64,000 nucleotides of DNA from Marinobacterium ramblicola. GTDB taxonomy: Bacteria > Pseudomonadota > Gammaproteobacteria > Pseudomonadales > Balneatricaceae. The DNA lies in contig NZ_JAHREP010000024.1 of the NCBI RefSeq assembly GCF_019084545.1, positions 20,452 to 84,451 on the forward strand. The letters are read 5' to 3'. Position numbers and translations under genes: made by a program. Below the pieces are notes generated by a model, which did not search any database, was not told the DNA's origin, and saw only the letters and a program-made list of their open reading frames with translations. Shown piece by piece: positions 8,231 through 16,098 of this stretch. Positions within the stretch are counted from its first letter, which is position 1, and the number at the start of each line of letters is the position of its first letter.

Positions 8231-8758
8231 TCAGTCGGCCCAGCCCGACCCGATCGCACGCCAGGGCAGTTCAAGGCCGAGCTCGGGGACCTGCAGCGCA
8301 ACCCAGGCCGGAAAGGTGTTGCTGTTGGGGCCGGGGAAGAGTCGGTATTCCTGTTTCCAGGGGTAGCTTTCCACCGCTTGCCGGATCTTGTCGATCAGTT
8401 CGTCGACCCCGGGGCCGCGTTTATCCAGCAGCAGTTCCGGGCGCGAGCCATACCAGTAGCGATCCGGCAGATCCTGGGTGCTGCGTAACACCGGCAGCCC
8501 CTGGCGTGCACGCCAGCCGACCACCTCGAACACGGTGTAGCTGTCGGCCTGACGGGGTTTGACCGCGATCCAGGTATGTACCGCGAAGATGCCGCGCCAC
8601 CCCCAGGCGTCAGCCGCGTATACCTGAATGATCGGCTCGGGATTGCTGGCCGGATCCGGCGCAATGCCGGCCGATTCGCGGCTGGCCGTGCGCCAGCCGT
8701 CGCCGGAGCAGCCGATGATCAGCAGCGAGGCCATAAGTGTGAGAAGTGATCGACGCAT
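8231..8758 (-). CDS. DUF3750 family lipoprotein
   Basis: 175 residues. Start at 8758 is supported by GGAGGTG six bases upstream and by the resulting lipoprotein signal MRRSLLTLMASLLIIGCSG with a lipobox ending at Cys. The mature part has the DUF3750 features AADAWGWRGIFAVHTWIAV, a GWRARQGLP segment and PNSNTFPAWVA near the end. Presumed periplasmic and membrane-anchored; the Asn/His-rich conserved segments hint at a papain-like fold but this is only inference. Function unknown. Confidence 0.82.
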   Translation of the reverse strand: MRRSLLTLMASLLIIGCSGDGWRTASRESAGIAPDPASNPEPIIQVYAADAWGWRGIFAVHTWIAVKPRQADSYTVFEVVGWRARQGLPVLRSTQDLPDRYWYGSRPELLLDKRGPGVDELIDKIRQAVESYPWKQEYRLFPGPNSNTFPAWVALQVPELGLELPWRAIGSGWAD

Positions 8759-8777
8759 GGTCGGCACCTCCGCTGAT

Positions 8778-9134
8778 TCAAGAGTGGTGCAGGGTGTTTC
8801 GCTCACGTTTGAGAATAGCACCGGCATCGAGGGTGCGGATCGGGATATCGGTTCTGCGCGGAATCTCGCCGGCCAGCTGTAACCTCAGGTAGCGCATCGC
8901 GCACACCCGCAGGAAGGAGGTGAAGTTGTTGATATCGTGGCCGTTGTCCAGCGCTTCGTGGTAGAGCTTGGTGACCAGTTGCGGCACGTTCATCTCGTCG
9001 CGCCGGGCGATCTCGGTCAACACATGCCAGAAGTAGTTCTCCAGGCGCACGCTGGTGACCATGTCATTGATGCGCAGGGAGCGGGTTGAACTGTCCCAGA
9101 GAGCCGGGTCGGCACTGATGAATAGCTTGCACAC
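8778..9134 (-). CDS. Ribbon-helix-helix domain protein
   Basis: 118 residues from a GTG at 9134 with GAGG seven bases upstream. It carries an RHH_4-type fold: strand TRSLRINDMVTSVRLENYFW, then two helices (HVLTEIARRDEMNVPQLVTKLYHEAL and a second NNFTSFLRVCAMRYLRLQL). Family members are predicted small DNA-binding or stationary-phase proteins with no settled target. Same strand as the DUF3750 and YaiI genes, spacing 19 bases to DUF3750, so probably co-transcribed. Confidence 0.8.
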   Translation of the reverse strand: MCKLFISADPALWDSSTRSLRINDMVTSVRLENYFWHVLTEIARRDEMNVPQLVTKLYHEALDNGHDINNFTSFLRVCAMRYLRLQLAGEIPRRTDIPIRTLDAGAILKRERNTLHHS

Positions 9135-9226
9135 GCGGACACCTCACCTTCTTGTTATAAGCGGTGGTCAGCTGCTCACAGGACCGAACAGGCCCAGAGG
9201 GCCGGTCCGGTCGGCACAGATCACTC

Positions 9227-9793
9227 TCATCCGTTGAGCAGTGCCATGAATTGAGCGAGCCAGGCCGGGTGGGCCGGCCAGGCGGGCGCAGTCACCAGAT
9301 TACCATCGGTTACCGCTTGATCAACCTCTATCTCGGCATATTCGCCGCCGGACAGCTTTACTTCCGGTGCACAGGCCGGATAGGCGGAGCAGCGCCGCCC
9401 CTCGAGTACGTCGGCTGCGGCCAGCAGTTGGGCGCCGTGGCAGATCGCGGCCACCGGTTTGTTGGCGGTGAAAAAGTGGCGCACCATCTCGATTACCCTC
9501 GGATTCAGGCGCAGGTACTCGGGCGCGCGCCCGCCGGGGATGACCAGGGCATCGTACAGAGCAGGATCGATCTGGTCGAAGCTGGCGTTAAGGGTAAAGC
9601 GGTGTCCCGGCTTTTCGCTGTAGGTCTGGTCACCCTCGAAGTCGTGGATCGCCGTGGCCACGCTGTCGCCGGCACGTTTGTCGGGACAGACGGCGTCGAC
9701 CTGGTGGCCGACCGCCTGTAGCGCCTGGAACGGCACCATGGTTTCGTAGTCTTCGGTGAAATCGCCGGTGATCATCAGAATCTTCTTGCTCAT
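9227..9793 (-). CDS. DJ-1/PfpI family protein
   Basis: 188 residues from the ATG at 9793 (AAGGAG nine bases upstream). The frame continues upstream only through the tandem 51-bp repeats, which is not coding. The glutamine-amidotransferase-like fold shows the nucleophile elbow [10 protein letters not shown] with Cys118-His119 and the acidic partner in the [10 protein letters not shown] region. Relatives act as glyoxalases, deglycase-like or chaperone proteins; the exact activity cannot be read. The presence of the PEYLR motif suits the larger PfpI/YhbO-like branch. Confidence 0.85.
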   Translation of the reverse strand: MSKKILMITGDFTEDYETMVPFQALQAVGHQVDAVCPDKRAGDSVATAIHDFEGDQTYSEKPGHRFTLNASFDQIDPALYDALVIPGGRAPEYLRLNPRVIEMVRHFFTANKPVAAICHGAQLLAAADVLEGRRCSAYPACAPEVKLSGGEYAEIEVDQAVTDGNLVTAPAWPAHPAWLAQFMALLNG

Positions 9794-9810
9794 GACGGCA
9801 CTCCTTTTTA

Positions 9811-9861
9811 TATACAGGATGTATGGTATGCCGCGAGCGCATGGATGCGCAGGAGCGGCGA
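9811..9861 (+). repeat. 51-bp dispersed repeat, tandem copy 1
   Basis: Begins TATACAGGATGTATGG and ends CAGGAGCGGCGA, with an internal near-palindrome GCGCAT-GG-ATGCGC. It differs from the adjacent copy at two of 51 positions. It lies immediately upstream of the DJ-1 gene's ribosome-binding site. Confidence 0.85.
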
Positions 9862-9912
9862 TATACAGGATGTATGGTACGCCGCGGGCGCATGGATGCG
9901 CAGGAGCGGCGA
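9862..9912 (+). repeat. 51-bp dispersed repeat, tandem copy 2
   Basis: Directly abuts copy 1, same orientation, 49 of 51 bases identical. Same GCGCAT-GG-ATGCGC core. A third, inverted copy is at 14119-14169. Translated in any frame it gives low-complexity peptide, so it is not coding. Confidence 0.85.
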
Positions 9913-9988
9913 TGAGGTCAGTCATGTTGTAGCAGTTCGCATGGCCCAGCGGGTAATAACCGGCTACTACACCGGCGACTACAGGGCG

Positions 9989-10762
9989 TTAGCTGAACAG
10001 GGATAGGTCGAATCGGTCCAGCAACAGTTTGGCCGACATCAACAGGGTGATGGTGACGATCAGCGGTCTGATCAGCCGGGTGCCGCGAGTTACCACCAGG
10101 CGCGCGCCGAGTTGGCCGCCGATTAGTTGACCCAGCCCCATGGCCAGTCCCGCGAGCCAGAGGATATGGCCACTGAACAGGAAAAACAGCAGCGCGGCGA
10201 AATTAGAGGTGAAATTGAGCACCTTGGTGTGCGCGGTGGCACGGGCCAGACCGAATCCGGCCAGGGTAACGAACGCCAGCATGAAAAAGGTGCCGGTGCC
10301 GGGTCCGAAGAAGCCGTCGTAAAAACCCACGGCGCTGGAGATCCCCACCGCAAACAGGGTGGTGCCGATACGCCGTTCGCGGTCCAGGTCGCTGATCTTG
10401 GGTGAGAACGCGAAGTAGAGCGCAATCAGGATCAACAGCGCCGGCATGATGCCGGCGAGAATGGAGTTGTCGATATGTTGCACCAGCAGCGTACCGGCGG
10501 CAGAACCGAGAAAGGTGCACAGAATCATGCCGCGCATCTCGCCCAGGTTTACCTGGCCCCTGCGCACGAAGTAGGCGCTGGCCGCAAAGGTGCCGAAGCT
10601 GCCCTGCAGCTTGTTGGTGGCCAGTGCCTGAACCGGACTCAGACCGCTGGCCAGCAGTACCGGCAGAGTGATCAGGCCACCGCCACCGGCGATGGCATCG
10701 ATGGTGCCTGCCACCAGACCGGTGAAAAGGAAGGTGAGTATCAGCAGCAGGTCCAGTTCCAA
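9989..10762 (-). CDS. TSUP family (TauE/SafE) transporter
   Basis: 257 residues, typical for the family, from a TTG at 10762 with GGAG eight bases upstream; the frame runs to 10906 but that part is not hydrophobic or conserved. About eight membrane helices. Conserved segments are AGTIDAIAGGGGLITLPVLL and ATNKLQGSFGT near the N-terminus and the repeat-related GFYDGFFGPGTGTFF in the middle. TSUP proteins move sulfite, taurine-derived or other sulfur anions and organic acids. Position divergent from sorAB makes sulfite or sulfonate plausible here, by inference. Confidence 0.88.
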   Translation of the reverse strand: MELDLLLILTFLFTGLVAGTIDAIAGGGGLITLPVLLASGLSPVQALATNKLQGSFGTFAASAYFVRRGQVNLGEMRGMILCTFLGSAAGTLLVQHIDNSILAGIMPALLILIALYFAFSPKISDLDRERRIGTTLFAVGISSAVGFYDGFFGPGTGTFFMLAFVTLAGFGLARATAHTKVLNFTSNFAALLFFLFSGHILWLAGLAMGLGQLIGGQLGARLVVTRGTRLIRPLIVTITLLMSAKLLLDRFDLSLFS

Positions 10763-11092
10763 GCTTGTCACTCCGATCGGCAAAGCCGCTACTCTGGCGC
10801 CGGTCGATGAGGCGGTCAAGTATTGTGATGCGATGGAGTGTGGGCTCGTTTCGTTACTCGGATGCAGCTGTCGTATCGGACCAGTTATTCGGCATAGATC
10901 AGACAAGTCTATTTATTAGATTTTTTTAATATAAATAAGGATTAATTGGCATCGGCTGCTAGTCTGATATTGAAAGATCGATACCGCCGGCCCCTGATGA
11001 ACCGGCTCCAAGGGTAATACCGATAACAATATGCCCGATGAGCAGACGTGACGAACACTGGAATCTGTAATCGGGCCCCAGGAGTTTTCGTT
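10763..11092. other. Divergent intergenic region between TSUP gene and sorA
   Basis: 330 bases with no supported gene. It contains an AT-rich core around 10915-10945 (a run of seven T followed by AATATAAATAAGG), likely carrying the promoters for both directions, and ends with the CAGGAG ribosome-binding site of sorA. No clear regulator site was found. Confidence 0.5.
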
Positions 11093-12421
11093 ATGTCAAA
11101 GAAATCACCTGAAACACGTGGCTTGCATCAACTTTACGGCGAAGATCCTGAAAAGGCGGATCGCCTGATATGGGGGCGAGAGGTGGATCCCGAATCCCGC
11201 CGGGGCTTCCTGAAAAAGAGTGGACTGGCGGCGATGACCGCGGCGCTTGGTGCCGTCGCCATCCCCTATGCGGCCAAGATGCCCGGCGGGCTGATTCCGG
11301 CGGCCTTCGCCCAGAGTGAAATGCCGTTCATGCTTGAGGGCAAAGACGGGTTGACCCTGCTCAACGACCGCCCGATCAACGCGGAAACGCCCCCCCATCT
11401 GCTTGACGACGAGATAACCCCCGCCAATCGCATGTTTGTGCGTAACAACGGCATACCGCCGGCGATAGAGAATATTGATCCGGCGACCTGGCAGTTACGC
11501 ATTGAGGGCGAGTCCTGCGTCACGCCGATGACCTTTACCATCGCCGAGCTCAAGGAGAAGTTCAAACACTACACCTACCAGCTGACCATCGAGTGCGGCG
11601 GCAACGGCCGTGCCGAGTATGTACCCTCGGCCAGCGGCAACCAGTGGACCACCGGTGCCGTGGCCTGCCCCACCTTTACCGGCGCACGGCTGCGTGACGT
11701 GCTGGAGGCCTGCGGTATCAAGAATGACGCGGTTTATATCGGTTACTATGCGGCGGACAAGCATGTCAGTGGTGATGCGAGCAAGCACCCGATCTCCCGC
11801 GGGGTGCCGATGAGCAAGGCGCTGGAGGATGAATCGCTGATCGCCTGGGCGATGAACGGCGAAGATATCCCCCTGCTTAACGGCTATCCTCTGCGCCTGG
11901 TGTGTGCCGGCTGGGCGGGCTCGGTATCGGGCAAGTGGCTGCAGAGGATCATGATTCGCAACAAGAAACATGATGGCGCCAAGATGAAGCCACCCTCCTA
12001 TGCGATGCCGAAGTATCCGGTGGCGCCGGGTACCGAGGTGCCTGACGAGGATTTCGTGACCATCGAGGCGATGCCGGTGAAGTCGTTGATCACCTTTCCC
12101 GAATCGGGCCTGACCCAGGCCAAGGGGGAGAAACTGGTGGTTCGTGGTCATGCCTGGGCCGGGGATCTCGCGGTCGACAAGGTTCAGGTCTCGATCGACT
12201 TCGGCGCTACCTGGCATGAGGCGAAACTGATGGCACCGGCCAACCGTCTGGCCTGGCAGCACTGGAGCACGGTGCTCGATTTCCCCGAGATCGGCTATTA
12301 CGAAATCTGGGCCAAGGCAACGGACTCCGCGGGCCGTTCTCAACCGATGGTCGTGCCGGGCTGGAACCCGAAAGGTTATCTCAATAACGCCTGCCACCGC
12401 ATCGCGGTTCAGATAGCGTGA
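11093..12421 (+). CDS. sorA: Sulfite dehydrogenase, molybdopterin subunit (SorA-like)
   Basis: 442 residues from ATG 11093 (CAGGAG upstream). A Tat signal begins SRRGFLKKSGLAAMTAAL with the twin arginines at 36-37, consistent with export of a folded Moco enzyme. The sulfite-oxidase fold follows: Moco-ligand Cys168 in TIECGGNGR, the substrate-pocket region GYYAADKHVSG, VCAGWAGSVSGKWL, and a C-terminal dimerisation domain. Oxidises sulfite to sulfate in the periplasm, passing electrons to the cytochrome encoded next (10 bp gap). SoxC is the closest alternative, but the tiny single-haem partner and absence of other sox genes favour SorAB. Confidence 0.88.
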   Translation: MSKKSPETRGLHQLYGEDPEKADRLIWGREVDPESRRGFLKKSGLAAMTAALGAVAIPYAAKMPGGLIPAAFAQSEMPFMLEGKDGLTLLNDRPINAETPPHLLDDEITPANRMFVRNNGIPPAIENIDPATWQLRIEGESCVTPMTFTIAELKEKFKHYTYQLTIECGGNGRAEYVPSASGNQWTTGAVACPTFTGARLRDVLEACGIKNDAVYIGYYAADKHVSGDASKHPISRGVPMSKALEDESLIAWAMNGEDIPLLNGYPLRLVCAGWAGSVSGKWLQRIMIRNKKHDGAKMKPPSYAMPKYPVAPGTEVPDEDFVTIEAMPVKSLITFPESGLTQAKGEKLVVRGHAWAGDLAVDKVQVSIDFGATWHEAKLMAPANRLAWQHWSTVLDFPEIGYYEIWAKATDSAGRSQPMVVPGWNPKGYLNNACHRIAVQIA

Positions 12422-12431
12422 GGAGGCTGAG

Positions 12432-12818
12432 ATGTCTGCACGAATAGTGCGTCGGCTATTGCCGGCGCTGGTGCTGGCGTTGCTGGTACCGTTGAACGCT
12501 GCGGCTGAAACCGACCCGGACACCGGCTTTGTAATTGGCCCCGGGTGGGAAACGGTGAAAAATAACTGCACGGCCTGTCACTCCGCCAAACTGGTCACCC
12601 AGAATGCGGGGTCGCGCAACCGCTGGCAGTACATCATCCGCTGGATGCAGGAGACTCAGGGGCTCTGGCAGTTCCCGGCCGAGACCGAAAAGGTCATTCT
12701 CGACTATCTGGCGGAACATTATGGGCCGAAGAAGGGCGCGCGCCGGCCCCCGCTGCCGCCGTCCATGCTGCCGGATAATCCCTATAAGAAGAAGGAGGCC
12801 GGTGCCGACGCCGGTTGA
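12432..12818 (+). CDS. sorB: Sulfite dehydrogenase cytochrome c subunit (SorB-like)
   Basis: 128 residues with a Sec signal (LLPALVLALLVPLNAAAE) and one haem-binding CTACH at 46-50. A Met-containing segment, IIRWMQETQGLW, could give the distal ligand. The C-terminal tail is basic and Pro-rich. Directly follows sorA and ends in a stable hairpin, so it forms a two-gene operon. Role: accepts electrons from the SorA molybdenum centre and passes them to the respiratory chain. Confidence 0.82.
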   Translation: MSARIVRRLLPALVLALLVPLNAAAETDPDTGFVIGPGWETVKNNCTACHSAKLVTQNAGSRNRWQYIIRWMQETQGLWQFPAETEKVILDYLAEHYGPKKGARRPPLPPSMLPDNPYKKKEAGADAG

Positions 12819-12832
12819 GCAATGAGCATTGA

Positions 12833-12867
12833 GGGCTGCCCACCCCGGCTTAGCGGGTGGGCAGCCC
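12833..12867. terminator. Hairpin between convergent sorB and aminotransferase genes
   Basis: GGGCTGCCCACCC (12833-12845) pairs perfectly with GGGTGGGCAGCCC (12855-12867), nine-base loop. There is no T-run on either strand, so termination may need help, but the position between convergent genes fits a shared transcript end. Confidence 0.55.
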
Positions 12868-12874
12868 TGAGGTG

Positions 12875-14056
12875 TCAGACGCTCTCCCGTTCGGCCTGCT
12901 CGAGCAACCGACCCAGCTGCTGGAGCATCAGGTCGATCTCCTCGTCGCTAACATTCAGTGCCGGCATCAGACGCAGGCTGTTGGAGCGGGGCGCGTTAAG
13001 CAGCAATCCCGCCTCCAGCGCGCGCTTGACCAGCGAAGGCGCATCGAAGCTGCCGGTATCTACCGCCAGCAGCAAACCGTTGCCGCGCACCTCACTAAGG
13101 CCAAACCGCTGGCCGAGTGCGTTCAGGCCATCCCGTATCCTTTGTTCCGCCGCGCCGACGCGGGCCAGAAAACCGCCAGCGCACACCTGATCGAGCACCG
13201 CCAGTGCCGCCGCGCAGACCAGCGGATTGCCGTTGAAGGTACCGCCCTGATCGCCATACTCGAAACAGCAGGCATGGTTTTTAGCCATCAGTGCCGCGAT
13301 CGGCACGCCACCGCCAAGCCCCTTGCCCAGGGTCACCACGTCCGGCTCGATGGCGTGCTGCTGGTAGCAGAACAGAGTGCCGGTACGGCCGATGCCTGTC
13401 TGTACCTCGTCCAGCATCAGCAGCAGGTCCTCGCGGTCGGCCAGTGCGCGCAGCCCCTGCAGAAACTCGGTGGTGGCTGGGATGACACCGGCCTCGCCCT
13501 GGATCGGCTCGAGCAGGATCGCCACGGTCTGCTCGTCGATGGCAGCGGCGACCGCCTCAAGATCGCCATAGGGCACCTTGGTAAAACCCGGCACCTTGGG
13601 GTTGAACAGAGGCTCGAATGCGGGCTTGCCGGTGGCCGACATAGTAGCCAGAGTGCGGCCGTGGAAGCCGTTGTGGAAGGTGATGATCTTCCAGGCGCCG
13701 TTGCGATGTGTCTGGCCCCATTTACGCGCCAGCTTGATCGCTCCCTCGTTGGCCTCGGCGCCGCTATTGGCGAAGAACACCTGATCCATGCCGCTCAGCG
13801 CGGTCAGGCGGTTGGCCAACTGCACGGCCTGATCGTTGTAGAACGCGGGACTCGGGTTGAGCAGGCGCCGACTCTGGTTGCAGATAGCCTTGGCGATCGG
13901 TTCCGGGCTGTGGCCCAGGGTGTTGACCGCCCAGCCCTGGACAAAGTCGAGCCAGGCGTTGCCGTCGCTGTCATACAGGTAACTGCCTTGCCCCTCGGTG
14001 AAGGTGATGTCGGGTTTGGCCGCGATCTGCATCAGCGCGCGGTATTCGGATTTCAT
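12875..14056 (-). CDS. argD: Class III aminotransferase, acetylornithine aminotransferase-like
   Basis: 393 residues from ATG 14056 (AGGAAG six bases upstream). PLP-dependent fold type I: ANSGAEANEGAIKLAR, FHNGFHGRT, LMLDEVQTGIGRTG (the PLP aspartate) and TLGKGLGGGVPIA with the Schiff-base lysine, then GGTFNGNPL. Family role: transfer of an amino group between glutamate and N-acetylglutamate semialdehyde in arginine synthesis. Other omega-aminotransferases have the same motifs, so substrate is inferred. Its upstream region has a terminator and a repeat copy, which suggests leader control or a separate small RNA. Confidence 0.8.
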   Translation of the reverse strand: MKSEYRALMQIAAKPDITFTEGQGSYLYDSDGNAWLDFVQGWAVNTLGHSPEPIAKAICNQSRRLLNPSPAFYNDQAVQLANRLTALSGMDQVFFANSGAEANEGAIKLARKWGQTHRNGAWKIITFHNGFHGRTLATMSATGKPAFEPLFNPKVPGFTKVPYGDLEAVAAAIDEQTVAILLEPIQGEAGVIPATTEFLQGLRALADREDLLLMLDEVQTGIGRTGTLFCYQQHAIEPDVVTLGKGLGGGVPIAALMAKNHACCFEYGDQGGTFNGNPLVCAAALAVLDQVCAGGFLARVGAAEQRIRDGLNALGQRFGLSEVRGNGLLLAVDTGSFDAPSLVKRALEAGLLLNAPRSNSLRLMPALNVSDEEIDLMLQQLGRLLEQAERESV

Positions 14057-14118
14057 CTTTTTCTTCCTATGGTTTTGCTCTATGGCAGCTGGTACAGGAT
14101 GCTGTGCCATCCTGACGG

Positions 14119-14169
14119 CCCCCTCTCCTGCGCGTCCATGCGCCCGCGGGGTACCGTACATCCTGCACA
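14119..14169 (-). repeat. 51-bp dispersed repeat, inverted third copy
   Basis: On the minus strand this aligns without gaps to the 9811-9912 units at about 43 of 51 positions, including the GCGCATGGA-type core and CAGGAG. It sits between an intrinsic terminator (14171-14202) and the aminotransferase start, about 60 bases upstream of that gene. Confidence 0.75.
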
Positions 14170-14170
14170 T

Positions 14171-14202
14171 AAAAAAAGGCCACCGGGGGTACCGGTGGCC
14201 TT
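14171..14202 (-). terminator. Intrinsic terminator upstream of the ArgD-like gene
   Basis: AAGGCCACCGG (14176-14186) pairs perfectly with CCGGTGGCCTT (14192-14202), five-base loop, followed on the minus strand by seven T (14177-14171). No recognised protein gene ends upstream of it on the minus strand. Confidence 0.85.
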
Positions 14203-14235
14203 CGTGATCTGTATTGCCTGAATGGGTTCTGGCGA

Positions 14236-14322
14236 TTAACAGCGTCTTCGTCGGACAGGGGCGATCCCGCAGTGTTCTGCGTCGAAAGCGGTCTGTCGTC
14301 GGTTCAGTGCTGTGATATTCAT
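14236..14322 (-). CDS. Possible arginine-rich leader peptide
   Basis: 28 codons from ATG 14322 to TAA, encoding a peptide with two arginine clusters: LNRRQ early and PVRRRRC at the very end, just before the stop and about 35 bases ahead of the terminator stem. Against it, the start has no ribosome-binding site and nearly coincides with the predicted transcript start, so translation would have to be leaderless. Confidence 0.2.
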   Translation of the reverse strand: MNITALNRRQTAFDAEHCGIAPVRRRRC

Positions 14323-14329
14323 GGACCCG

Positions 14330-14358
14330 AGTATTTCAGAGAAATGGAAGCTTGAGAA
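14330..14358 (-). promoter_or_regulatory. Sigma-70-like promoter for the candidate leader RNA
   Basis: On the minus strand TTCTCA (14358-14353) and AATACT (14335-14330) are 17 bases apart, with TGA directly before the -10 giving an extended -10 appearance. Confidence 0.4.
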
Positions 14359-14458
14359 TAACGGCGCGATATTTTTTTACCTGCACTGAGATGAACCCTG
14401 ATTCGGGTTAAACTCTGGATAATTTCGGTTTGAAGGGTCGAGAGGGAGAGGACTGCCG

Positions 14459-15961
14459 ATGTCTGACAGGGAGAGAGCGATGAATGAGCGGCAGGTGAAG
14501 CGGGCGCAGCTGCAGTGGCTGGATGATCTGGGCTGCAACCTGAGGTCGGGGTTGGGGCTGGTATTCTGGCGCCGGGTGCGCAGCGACAGTCTGAAGGTCT
14601 CGCTGGGGCAGCTGATCACCCTGGCGTTGCTGCTGTTCGCGCTGGAGTTCGTCGTCGCCTTTGCCCAGGTCGATCCGCCCCGCGAGTTCAATCTCTATGG
14701 AATCGATTATCTCGCCGCCAGTTACCTGGTCCAGCTGCTGCTGATTCTGGCAGCGTCGCGGCTGGCCGGCGCGGATAACACGCGCTTCGGCAAGATACTG
14801 GTCGGCATGACCAGCGCGTTGCTGCCGCTGATGCTGGTCGGCCAGACCGTGCTCTGGCTGATGATGCGCTGGCAGCAATCGGCGCTCGCCTACTGGCTCT
14901 ATTTTGGACTCATCTTCGGCTGGCAGCTGTTTATCCTGCTGCGACTGCTACGGGGGCTGGTCGGCGTTCGCCTGCGTCGCGGGTTGGCCACCACATTGCT
15001 CTATGGGGCTGGGACACTGGCGGCGCTATGGACGCTACCGAATATCGATCTCTGGTATACCGATTACCGGCAGATCGAGCGTGCTGAGAACCCGTTAAGC
15101 CGGCTCGATGTGGAGGATATCTACTACGCCCAGCCGCAGCTGATGCAGGAGGGCTTGGCGGCGCTGGAGCCACAGCGCCCGGGTGTTGTAGATCTGTACC
15201 TGCTCGCCTTCGGCAGCTACGGCCCGGAGGATGTATTTCTGAACGAGGTGGAGTATGTGCGCGAGCAGTTCGACCGCCGTTATGCCACCGAGGGGCGCTC
15301 GCTGGTGCTGGCCAATAACCCCGGTACCCTGAAGCATTACCCGCTGGCCAGTGGCCACAACCTGCGCACCGCTCTCGAAAGCATCGGCCAGCGGATGGAC
15401 CGGGAGGAGGACGTGCTGTTCCTGTTCATGACCTCTCACGGCAGTGCCGACCACCGCTTTTCGGTGGAGATGGGGCCGTTACGGCTGGATGACCTGACCG
15501 CGCCTGAACTGCGTGAGGCGCTGGATGAGGCGGGGATCCGCTGGCGGGTGATTCTGGTATCGAGCTGTTACTCCGGTGGTTTTGTTAAGACACTGGAATC
15601 GCCGCAAACACTGGTGATCACCGCTGCCGCAGCGGACCGCACCTCGTTCGGTTGCGGATCGACCAGCGACTTCACCTATTTCGGCACTGCCTATTTCAAG
15701 CAGGCGCTGATGCAGGAGCCCCGCTTTATCGAGGCGTTCGCGCTGGCCAGGGAGTGGGTGACGAAACGGGAGCTTGAGGACAACTTTACCCCATCCAATC
15801 CGCAGCTGTTTGTCGGCGATGCGATTGCCGGAAAACTGGAGACGCTGTACGCGCAGCCGATGATGCAGCGTGCCCTGGCGAGTGCGGAGGCGGTTGAACC
15901 GACCTGCTCGACGGACAGCGGGGAGGAGAGCTGCCGCACCGAGGTACAGCAGGATCAGTAG
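14459..15961 (+). CDS. Membrane-anchored C13-family (legumain-type) cysteine peptidase
   Basis: 500 residues; an internal ATG at 14480 with AGGGAG upstream is an equally good start. The N-terminal third has four to five membrane helices (about 50-68, 85-102, 113-133, 145-161, 178-192), then a clan CD caspase-haemoglobinase fold: His in LFMTSHGSADH (about 327) and Cys in ILVSSCYSGGF (about 370), the expected catalytic pair. The substrate is unknown; legumain-type enzymes cut after Asn or Asp. The catalytic domain probably faces the periplasm, judged by the odd helix count and basic N-terminus. Monocistronic. Confidence 0.85.
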   Translation: MSDRERAMNERQVKRAQLQWLDDLGCNLRSGLGLVFWRRVRSDSLKVSLGQLITLALLLFALEFVVAFAQVDPPREFNLYGIDYLAASYLVQLLLILAASRLAGADNTRFGKILVGMTSALLPLMLVGQTVLWLMMRWQQSALAYWLYFGLIFGWQLFILLRLLRGLVGVRLRRGLATTLLYGAGTLAALWTLPNIDLWYTDYRQIERAENPLSRLDVEDIYYAQPQLMQEGLAALEPQRPGVVDLYLLAFGSYGPEDVFLNEVEYVREQFDRRYATEGRSLVLANNPGTLKHYPLASGHNLRTALESIGQRMDREEDVLFLFMTSHGSADHRFSVEMGPLRLDDLTAPELREALDEAGIRWRVILVSSCYSGGFVKTLESPQTLVITAAAADRTSFGCGSTSDFTYFGTAYFKQALMQEPRFIEAFALAREWVTKRELEDNFTPSNPQLFVGDAIAGKLETLYAQPMMQRALASAEAVEPTCSTDSGEESCRTEVQQDQ

Positions 15962-16098
15962 GGGAGCCGTCGGCATCGTCTGCAACCAGATTTATGGCAG
16001 AGTGTCGATTTCAGGAATGCGGCGTGGAGTGTAAGGTTGCGCGTGCGCAACTGACTAACAGGTAAGATTGCAGCAAGATAGGTTGAACAGGAGGCCCC

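Larger units (their letters stand above)
14171..14324 (-). ncRNA. Candidate small RNA or attenuated leader
   Basis: About 150 bases bounded by a promoter-like pair (14330-14358) and a strong intrinsic terminator. A transcript starting near 14322-14324 would end at the terminator before reaching the aminotransferase gene. It may be an independent sRNA or an attenuator. I compared it by memory with 6S RNA and found no closing stem, so that identity is not supported. Confidence 0.35.

Noticed and set aside
14203..14330. Similarity of the region upstream of the ArgD-like gene to the start of 6S RNA (ATTTCTCTGA)
   Set aside because: Only the first ten bases resemble it; there is no matching closing stem near the other end, and the usual 6S neighbour genes are absent.
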